DNA of 64,000 bases from JAWOLE01 sp963815655 (GTDB lineage: Bacteria > Acidobacteriota > Thermoanaerobaculia > UBA5066 > Gp7-AA6), in the NCBI GenBank assembly GCA_963815655.1, contig CAWFHK010000001.1, forward strand, positions 1,550,001-1,614,000, written 5' to 3'. Below, piece after piece: positions 59,501 through 64,000 of this stretch. Each line of letters starts with the position of its first letter. The first letter of the stretch is position 1. Under the pieces are notes generated by a model. It searched no databases. It worked only from the letters and a program-made list of their open reading frames with translations, and was not told where the DNA came from. The position numbers and the translations under genes were made by a program.

Positions 59501-60527
59501 CGGCGTAGTCGGCCCGCTCGATGCGCGCGATCAGGTCGGCGGGGCGCGCCACGACCGTGGCGGAGAGGTTGTCGAAGGTGAACTGGTGCGCCCGGACCCG
59601 GGGCGCGGCGACGGAGGCCGCGATGCGGAAGCCTCCCGACGGCGGAACCTCGATCCGCGCGTCGACGCGGGCGCCCCCGGAGAAGCCGAGGCCCGAATGG
59701 AAGATTCTCTCGATCTCGTCGATCGAGACGTCGCCGGACGCGTGGAAGACGGCGTTGGCGGCGCGGGAGGTTTCGAGCGCGCCGGAGGCGTGCAGTCGGC
59801 CGAAGGCGCCGGAGAGCTCGAGGCCGTCGAAGGTGATGCCGCGGCCCGAGTCGAGCAGGAAGCGGGTCGAGAGCGCCGTCACGAGAGGCTCGGCACCGGG
59901 CAGCTTGAGCGTCGCGCGCCGGGCCTCGAACGAGCCCCGGTAGCGATCGGCCCCGGCCGAAACGAGCTCCGCCGCGAAGTCCTCGAGATTCCCGTCGAAC
60001 CCGAGCTTGCGCCCCTCGAGCTCCAGGACTCCCTCCTGCACGAGCACCGACCCGATCTGGACCTTGACGCCCCCCTTCGAAGGACCGGAGAGGCCGGGCG
60101 GAAGGTTCCAGGTCCCGTCGGGCAGCTGCGTCAGCGCGATGCGCGGCCTCAGGGCGCGGATCCTTCCCAGCCGCAGCTCGCGCCCCGCGAGCGACACGCC
60201 GCCGCCGATGGAGATCTCTTCGGCGGTCAGCAGAGGACCGGGAAGACGCGGGTCGTTGGCGATCCGGACGTCCGCCAGGCGCACCGACGGCGGAAACACC
60301 CGCAGCTCCACCGTTCGGAACGTCACTGCGCGGCCGAGCGCCTCCTGAAGGCGCGACTGGGAGACTCCGTGGATCAGGTTCTGAAACCGGTCGGACTTCC
60401 ACACCGCGTACGCCGCCGCGACCAGAAAAACGAGGATGATCCCGAAGAGCCGCAGCGGCGGCAGGTGGTGCTCCCGGACCCCGTGGTCCGGCGGCCCGGG
60501 CGCGGCGCTCTCACTCACGATTCCCAC
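56571..60527 (-). CDS. tamB: TamB-family inner-membrane-anchored translocation/assembly protein
   Basis: The 1318-aa protein has one N-terminal transmembrane helix (LRLFGIILVFLVAAAYAVW, residues ~25-43) and an AsmA-like start (VTFRTVELRVFPPSVRLADV). A long repetitive beta-taco body follows (SGSLSQATFYGHAIP; GGVTFRGGRGDVELRGHTGG). The C-terminal DUF490/TamB domain includes GQIFLDEGGRITFRDVRYEI, PIIDIRVRAEVKGYDVGVSL and QVEWWISDTIVLQGRRDENG, ending in Arg-Arg-x-Arg-Phe. TamB spans the periplasm and works with an Omp85 protein, encoded here just downstream. It starts at GTG 60527, 15 nt after the nadK stop on the same strand. Confidence 0.92.
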   Translation of the reverse strand: MGIVSESAAPGPPDHGVREHHLPPLRLFGIILVFLVAAAYAVWKSDRFQNLIHGVSQSRLQEALGRAVTFRTVELRVFPPSVRLADVRIANDPRLPGPLLTAEEISIGGGVSLAGRELRLGRIRALRPRIALTQLPDGTWNLPPGLSGPSKGGVKVQIGSVLVQEGVLELEGRKLGFDGNLEDFAAELVSAGADRYRGSFEARRATLKLPGAEPLVTALSTRFLLDSGRGITFDGLELSGAFGRLHASGALETSRAANAVFHASGDVSIDEIERIFHSGLGFSGGARVDARIEVPPSGGFRIAASVAAPRVRAHQFTFDNLSATVVARPADLIARIERADYAGGKASGVLRIGNPAGKPRPMTLAIESSGLSLERFFADIGLAGTGLSGAAALSVALRWGEAGISRSDGGGTIAIAAGPPSSIVSGRFGLPTSGGGALSIVNGRIGLEAVTLRFPQSAMELTGGLKIGVWQPDFDFHLRSRDLSEVDRLFQNFTAAAGEKPQRLGLGGSGDVRGHLSGTWSNPDATAQIAAEDTRYSGVLFGSIRGTVDMRDGAFFFHPLHAYDGDASLSLEGTARYRAARGQPRFDLAVSAHGYPVSRVLQYLDLDFPVEGRVTGNLRVAGDPPDAVTGGGAIELSNAVVWGQKIALVTGTARFEPGRFALEDVRAALGGGMIGGGGAIRFKERTFDARLAGDAVPLEAVDLLEPLAPGVAGKLSFQFSGEGPLDHPDLKVSGSLSQATFYGHAIPESLEPRLEATVTRGVLEGSVAVPERWTLKAKGDLFGKPARLDVGLDAGDLSALLLFTPLDLPSGGGGSLAVAGGVTLPAGSGELPSGSFTVTRARLDFRGRPGVLATKGDVRLSFSGGKLTAQEFEVAGDGTAVKIGGSIGIGGEPAALALTVSGALDASVLSLLSPDLAVTGRLALDVRAAGTVDAPVLSGSARLENGKYRMAALGQVLDDIDGGVTFRGGRGDVELRGHTGGGDVFLAGDFGMKGLAPGDFRLSLQARHVAVRYPQDLRLVVDADLVATGLAGGNVVRGEIVLQRGTYSKDIELTLSDLLARGRPAGAVLASEPWKEKTALEVRIVSAAALEVRNNVARLTATVDLLARGTLAAPTLVGQIFLDEGGRITFRDVRYEIESGTIAFADTEGFEPIIDIRVRAEVKGYDVGVSLVGTWPRIQTSLSSDPPLPDEMIVGLLLTGTAPGARATGDTGGSIVSAAGGIVAGAATGLVTRPTQRLFKLDRFEIDPVFTGSGPVDVRSTVGKQITPNLLVTYSQSFDSSKEPIFQVEWWISDTIVLQGRRDENGIYLIDVRRRQRF

Positions 60528-60542
60528 CGCGGACTCGGTACA

Positions 60543-61424
60543 CTAGACGCCCCAGTTCAGCTTCTCCGCGAGATTGTGGTAGTTGTCCGACTCCGGCGGG
60601 CGCAGCAGGGTGACAGGCGTCCCGCTCTCGCGCACTTCGACGGGGCAGCCGGCCGGGATGGCGAATCGAGCCTGCCCGTCCAGAGTCAGCTGGACGCCGT
60701 CCTGACGCCTGCGTCCGGTGACCTTCAGACCGACCTTCGTCGAGGCCGGCACCACGAGCGGGCGCTGCGTGAGCGCGTGGGGAGAGATGGGAGTCACGAC
60801 CACGGCCGCCAGCGCCGGATCCAGGATCGGTCCCCCGGCCGACAGGCTGTAGGCCGTCGAGCCCGTCGGCGTCGCGACGATGACCCCGTCCCCACGGAAC
60901 CGGGCGATGGACCGCCCTTCGATCGAGATGGTGAAGGTCGCGATGCGGCCGATCGCTTCCCGGTTCAAGACGGCGTCGTTCAAGGCGCGGTAGGTCCCTC
61001 GATCCGGGCCCTCCGTGATCGAGACATCCAGCCGCCGCCGCCGGTCCTCCCGGAAGCCGCCGCCGAGCACCTCGTCCAGGCGCGCGAGGGCTTCCTTCTG
61101 GGTCAGGCCCGTCAGGTATCCGAGCGCTCCGACGTTGATCCCGAGCACGGGCGTGGTCCGCGGGGCTTCGCGCGCCACCGAGAGGAGAGTCCCGTCGCCC
61201 CCGAGGACGATGACGAGATCCGTCTGCCGGGCGATGCGCTCGCGCCGCACCCCCTCCTCCCGGCCGAGCGCCCGAGCGCTCTCGCTGCCGAAGACGACCT
61301 CGAGGCCGCGGCGGACGAGCGCGCGCTCGAGCGCCGCCGCCAGGCGCAGGGCCCGGGGCGAGATCTTCGCGACGAGCCCGATCGTCCGGAACCGGCTGCG
61401 GCTTCTGGAGCGTGAACCCTTCAT
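60543..61424 (-). CDS. nadK: NAD kinase
   Basis: The 293-aa enzyme phosphorylates NAD+ to NADP+. It has VIVLGGDGTLLSVAREA (GGDGT, ATP/catalytic Asp), GINVGALGYLTGL, LNDAVLNREAIGRIATFTI (the NE/D motif), GDGVIVATPTGSTAYSLSAG and ISPHALTQRPLVVP, all in canonical order and at family length. ATG 61424 (MKGSRSRSRSRFRTIGLVAK) is preferred over TTG 61433; the Arg-Ser-rich first ten residues are unusual. It is separated by 15 nt from tamB downstream, so the two are probably cotranscribed. Confidence 0.95.
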   Translation of the reverse strand: MKGSRSRSRSRFRTIGLVAKISPRALRLAAALERALVRRGLEVVFGSESARALGREEGVRRERIARQTDLVIVLGGDGTLLSVAREAPRTTPVLGINVGALGYLTGLTQKEALARLDEVLGGGFREDRRRRLDVSITEGPDRGTYRALNDAVLNREAIGRIATFTISIEGRSIARFRGDGVIVATPTGSTAYSLSAGGPILDPALAAVVVTPISPHALTQRPLVVPASTKVGLKVTGRRRQDGVQLTLDGQARFAIPAGCPVEVRESGTPVTLLRPPESDNYHNLAEKLNWGV

Positions 61425-61440
61425 GGGACTCAATTTACAG

Positions 61441-61495
61441 GGGAAAAAGGTGCCAGGGAACAGGTATCAGGGAAAATGCCTTTTTCCCTGACACC
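61441..61495. repeat. Inverted repeat GGTGCCAGGGA...TCCCTGACACC
   Basis: A palindromic block between tlyA and nadK, with inner arms CAGGGAAAA/TTTTTCCCTG. It is related to the 15107-15172 palindrome (GGTGCCAGGGAG...CTCCCTGACAC). Confidence 0.65.
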
Positions 61496-61496
61496 T

Positions 61497-62234
61497 TCAA
61501 CCCGGCGCCTTTCGGAACACCAGGAGAAACTCCTGATTGCCGCGGGCCCCCTTGATCGGCGACGGAACCACTCCCTCGCACTTCAAGCCGAGGCCGGAGC
61601 CGAACTGCTCGATCTCGAGAACGACGCGGCGTTGAACCGCCGCCGACCGGACGACTCCGCCGCGCGGCACCTCGCGCCGCCCGGCCTCGAACTGGGGCTT
61701 GGCGAGAACCACGGCGGTCGCGCCGGGAGAGAGGAGCGGCACGACCCGCGGCAGCACCAGCCGGACCGAAATGAAGGAGAGATCCAGCGCCGCGAGCGCG
61801 GCCGGCTCGGGCACGTGCTCGCGAGAGAGGTTGCGGGCGTTGACCCTTTCGCGAAGGACGACGCGCGGGTCGGCGCGCAGTTTCGCGTCGAGCTGCCCGT
61901 ATCCCACGTCGATCGCGTAGACGCGCAGGGCGCCGCGCTGCAGCAGGCAATCCGTGAAGCCGCCGGTGGAAGCCCCGACGTCCAGACAGACGAGCCCCGC
62001 GGGATCGATGGCGAAGGCGTCCAGGGCCGCCGCCAGCTTCACGCCCCCGCGCGACACGTAGGGATGCGCCGGCCCGAGGACCTGGACGGCGGCGTCGGAA
62101 TGCACCGGCGTCCCCGCCTTCTCCGCGCGGCGCCCCTCCACCTCGACGCGGCCGGAGAGGATCATCGCCTGCGCCTTCTCCCGCGTCGGCGCCAGGCCGC
62201 GCGCCACGAGGAGAAGGTCGAGGCGAGTCTTCAT
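61497..62234 (-). CDS. tlyA: TlyA-family rRNA (cytidine-2'-O)-methyltransferase
   Basis: The 245-aa protein has an N-terminal S4 RNA-binding domain (RLDLLLVARGLAPTREKAQA, MILSGRVEVEG). An FtsJ-like Rossmann methyltransferase follows (YVSRGGVKLAAALDAFAID; VCLDVGASTGGFTDCLLQRG, SAM motif I; YAIDVGYGQL). Lys/Asp/Lys positions are supplied by RGGVKL, ALDLSFIS and VLAKPQFE. It methylates 2'-OH of 16S/23S rRNA in relatives. ATG 62234 is chosen over TTG 62240. Complete. Confidence 0.9.
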   Translation of the reverse strand: MKTRLDLLLVARGLAPTREKAQAMILSGRVEVEGRRAEKAGTPVHSDAAVQVLGPAHPYVSRGGVKLAAALDAFAIDPAGLVCLDVGASTGGFTDCLLQRGALRVYAIDVGYGQLDAKLRADPRVVLRERVNARNLSREHVPEPAALAALDLSFISVRLVLPRVVPLLSPGATAVVLAKPQFEAGRREVPRGGVVRSAAVQRRVVLEIEQFGSGLGLKCEGVVPSPIKGARGNQEFLLVFRKAPG

Positions 62235-62242
62235 GGGCAAGA

Positions 62243-62327
62243 GGTGGTAGGTGGTAGGTCGTAGGTGGTCGGCACCGGGGCCTGGCTCTCGTCCCTACCA
62301 CCTGCCACCTGACACCTACCACCTTTC
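62243..62327. repeat. GGTGGTAGGT inverted-repeat block
   Basis: AGGTGGTAGGTGGTAGGTCG on one side faces CCTACCACCTGCCACCTGAC...CCTACCACCT on the other. It fills the gap between tlyA and the dehydrogenase and may act as a bidirectional terminator. Confidence 0.6.
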
Positions 62328-63350
62328 TCAGAACGTGACGACAACCTTCACGGAGTCGTTGGGGTCCCTCGCGCGGGCGAAGGCCGCCGGCGCCTCCCCG
62401 ATCGGGAAGCGGTGCGTGACGAGGTCGACGACGGCGACGCGGCGCGAGGCGAGAAGTTCCAGGGAATCGCGCGTGTCGTCGGGCCCGCAGGAGTAGGAGG
62501 GAACGAGGCTGACTTCCCGGAAATAGAGGTCGTGCCCGGGCAGCACGACCTCATCGCCCGGCGGCGTCATGGTGAAGAGGAGAAGAGTCCCGCCCGGCGC
62601 GACCGCGTCGAAGGCCGACCGGACGACGCCGCTCTTCCCGGGCCCGACGAACACGAAGTCGAAGCCCTTTCCGCCGGAAAGGCGGCGCGCGCCCTCCGCG
62701 ATCGTCTCGCGGTCCACGTCGAACGCGTCGCCGGCTCCCGATTCCATCGCCAGCGCGAGGCGGGAGGGGACGCGGTCCGCCCCGGCGATGCGCGAGGCGC
62801 CCCGGGCCCGGGCGAGGCGCGCGGCGAGCTGTCCGACCGTGCCGAGGCCCACGGCGAGGAGCGACTGCCCGGGCTCGAAGCGTCCGCGGCGGAACGCCTT
62901 CACGACGGTCGCCAGCGGCTCGACGAAGCTCGCCTCCTCGAACGTGAGCCCCTCGGGGACCTTCAACGTGTCGCGCGCGAGGTTGCCGGCGGGAATTCGC
63001 ACGTATTCCGCCATGCCGCCGGGGTCGAGGCGCGACGACCTCCACGCCGCGCAGTGGACGAACCGCCCCGCGCGGCATTCTCCGCATTCGAGGCACGGCG
63101 CGTGGTGGTGGGGCGCGACACGGTCTCCCGCCGCAAAAGCCGTGACCCCTTCCCCGAGCGCGACGATCTCGCCCGACACTTCGTGCCCGATGACCTGCCC
63201 GGCCTTCTTCGCGACGTACCAGTCGATCAGGTCCGATCCGCAGATCCCGGCGGCGCGCGTCCGCATCAGCGCCTCGCCCGACCCGATCGCCGGGACCGGA
63301 GCCTCGACGACCGAGACCCCGCCGTCCCTCTCGACGCGCACTGCCTTCAT
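62328..63350 (-). CDS. Zinc-dependent medium-chain alcohol/polyol dehydrogenase
   Basis: The 340-aa MDR protein has RAAGICGSDLIDWY (catalytic-zinc Cys), GQVIGHEVSGEIVALGEGV (GHE), and the structural-zinc Cys cluster PCLECGECRAGRFVHC. It also has SFVEPLATVVKAFRRG and the Rossmann dinucleotide loop LLAVGLGTVGQLAARLARAR. AGADRVPSRLALAMESGA suggests NAD(H) rather than NADP(H) by the acidic residue after the second strand (weak evidence). The pattern fits sorbitol/threonine dehydrogenase-like enzymes; the substrate is unknown. ATG 63350. Confidence 0.88.
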   Translation of the reverse strand: MKAVRVERDGGVSVVEAPVPAIGSGEALMRTRAAGICGSDLIDWYVAKKAGQVIGHEVSGEIVALGEGVTAFAAGDRVAPHHHAPCLECGECRAGRFVHCAAWRSSRLDPGGMAEYVRIPAGNLARDTLKVPEGLTFEEASFVEPLATVVKAFRRGRFEPGQSLLAVGLGTVGQLAARLARARGASRIAGADRVPSRLALAMESGAGDAFDVDRETIAEGARRLSGGKGFDFVFVGPGKSGVVRSAFDAVAPGGTLLLFTMTPPGDEVVLPGHDLYFREVSLVPSYSCGPDDTRDSLELLASRRVAVVDLVTHRFPIGEAPAAFARARDPNDSVKVVVTF

Positions 63351-63397
63351 GAGGCTCCCCCGATCCCGAGCGGAGAACGCTCTTTCACTTGCTCCCG

Positions 63398-63787
63398 CTA
63401 GTCGGCGCGCTCGACGCGCTGACGAAACCAGATCGCGAGCGACTCCGCGTCGATCTCGCCGCGCGCCACGGAGAGCGTGACTTCCTCGAGATCTCGGTCG
63501 GAAGCGGCCACGCGAAAGCCGTTCAACTCCAGGAACAGCTCCGCCGCCGCCGCTCCGACCCGCTTGTTGCCGTCAACGAAGGCATGATTCATGACGAGCG
63601 AATGCATGAGCGACGACGCCTTGGCGGCGGCATCCGGATAGAGGTCGTCGCCTCCAAACGTCATCGCCGGCCGTGCGACGGCGGACTCGAGCATTCCACG
63701 ATCCCGCAGTCCGGACGAGCCGCCGAATCTCTTGATCTCCAGCTCGTGGAGCAGCACGACCTGCTCCACCGAGAGATGGACGATCAC
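63398..63787 (-). CDS. doc: Doc-type Fic-domain toxin
   Basis: The 129-aa protein has the Fic motif NHAFVDGNKRVGAAAAELFL, the Doc variant HxFxDGNKR, as well as VVLLHELEIKRFGGSSGLRD and SLMHSLVMNHAF. Doc proteins phosphorylate EF-Tu and stop translation. GTG 63787 overlaps the stop of the upstream antitoxin gene by one base (TAGTG), giving coupled antitoxin-toxin translation. Complete. Confidence 0.9.
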   Translation of the reverse strand: MIVHLSVEQVVLLHELEIKRFGGSSGLRDRGMLESAVARPAMTFGGDDLYPDAAAKASSLMHSLVMNHAFVDGNKRVGAAAAELFLELNGFRVAASDRDLEEVTLSVARGEIDAESLAIWFRQRVERAD

Positions 63788-64000
63788 TACTTCGCGAGCT
63801 CGCGGTAGAGCGCCTCACGGCGCCGAAGCAGGTCCTCTGCTTTCTCGCGGAACCGGCGCGTCACTCTGCCCCCCTCATAGTACCGGACGCCCGCTCGGAT
63901 CGTCACGGCGCCGGTCAGGGGATGCACCGACACCTCCACCGGTTGCCCTTTCTTCAGCCGAAGCTCCTTGACGACCTCCGCCGGGAGCGTGACGGCGAGG
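63787..64000 (-). CDS. AbrB/SpoVT-type antitoxin (5' end outside window)
   Basis: The visible 70 residues read LAVTLPAEVVKELRLKKGQP, then VEVSVHPLTGAVTIRAG, a swapped-hairpin AbrB DNA-binding fold. A basic helical tail (RRFREKAEDLLRRREALYRE) would bind the toxin. It is partnered here with a Doc toxin, where a Phd antitoxin is more common. The start lies beyond the window. Confidence 0.8.
   Translation of the reverse strand, partial: LAVTLPAEVVKELRLKKGQPVEVSVHPLTGAVTIRAGVRYYEGGRVTRRFREKAEDLLRRREALYRELAK

Overview
The window is GC-rich (about 65-68% by eye) and almost every long gene lies on the minus strand. It looks like a Gram-negative, outer-membrane-bearing bacterium: there is a TamB/Omp85 pair, and signal-peptide exoproteins have no LPXTG, PEP-CTERM or type IX tails that I can see. 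An Acidobacteriota-like origin is my inference, from the tandem excisionase-type HTH protein at 39.5 kb, the post-COAP-1 type C-terminus and the REP-like repeats; nothing in the window proves it.

Two thirds of the window (1-2.6, 6.9-14.6, 16.3-19.7, 20.9-25.8, 27.7-31.4, 33.7-34.9, 35.2-39.1, 40.1-49.7 and 50.6-53.1 kb) is a cluster of large modular secreted proteins. The usual order is a signal peptide, one or two copies of a short Ig-like domain (pattern YxPGExVxxxGxGFxPxxxV), a passenger (Kelch repeats, parallel beta-helix, NHL-like propeller, sialidase-like repeats), a mucin-like Thr-Pro linker (NTPTNTPT..., encoded by 6-12-bp DNA repeats) and one of several interchangeable C-terminal modules. 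The largest is 3203 aa and carries about 13 tandem prealbumin-like repeats instead of the Thr-Pro linker. An aryl-sulfate sulfotransferase sits inside the cluster. Seven sites share one promoter/operator architecture: GAC-N4-GTC, three bases, then a TTGAC-like -35 box and a -10 box 16-18 bp further on. Six of them precede these genes. The cluster may therefore be a regulon, and this is the main candidate for an undescribed system.

Two of the Thr-Pro genes are interrupted by single-base or 4-base indels located only in the linker DNA. The four indels in the 6889-14625 gene cancel exactly (7737 nt = 2579 codons).

Between the exoproteins are mobile and toxin-antitoxin islands. These hold a BrnT-like/RHH pair, a MntA/HepT pair with a broken HepT, intact MazEF plus a decayed MazEF copy, VapBC, RelBE, four copies or remnants of an orphan IS3-OrfA-like HTH protein, a Uma2 fragment, and two copies of a 270-bp MITE. 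One MITE supplies the stop codon of an exoprotein gene. Several REP-like palindromic families lie in the gaps.

The right end (53.4-64 kb) is housekeeping: Omp85 (TamA/BamA-like), TamB, NAD kinase, a TlyA-type rRNA methyltransferase, a zinc alcohol dehydrogenase and a Doc/AbrB pair. The TamAB-like pair next to the exoproteins is a plausible outer-membrane assembly partner, but that link is inferred from proximity only.
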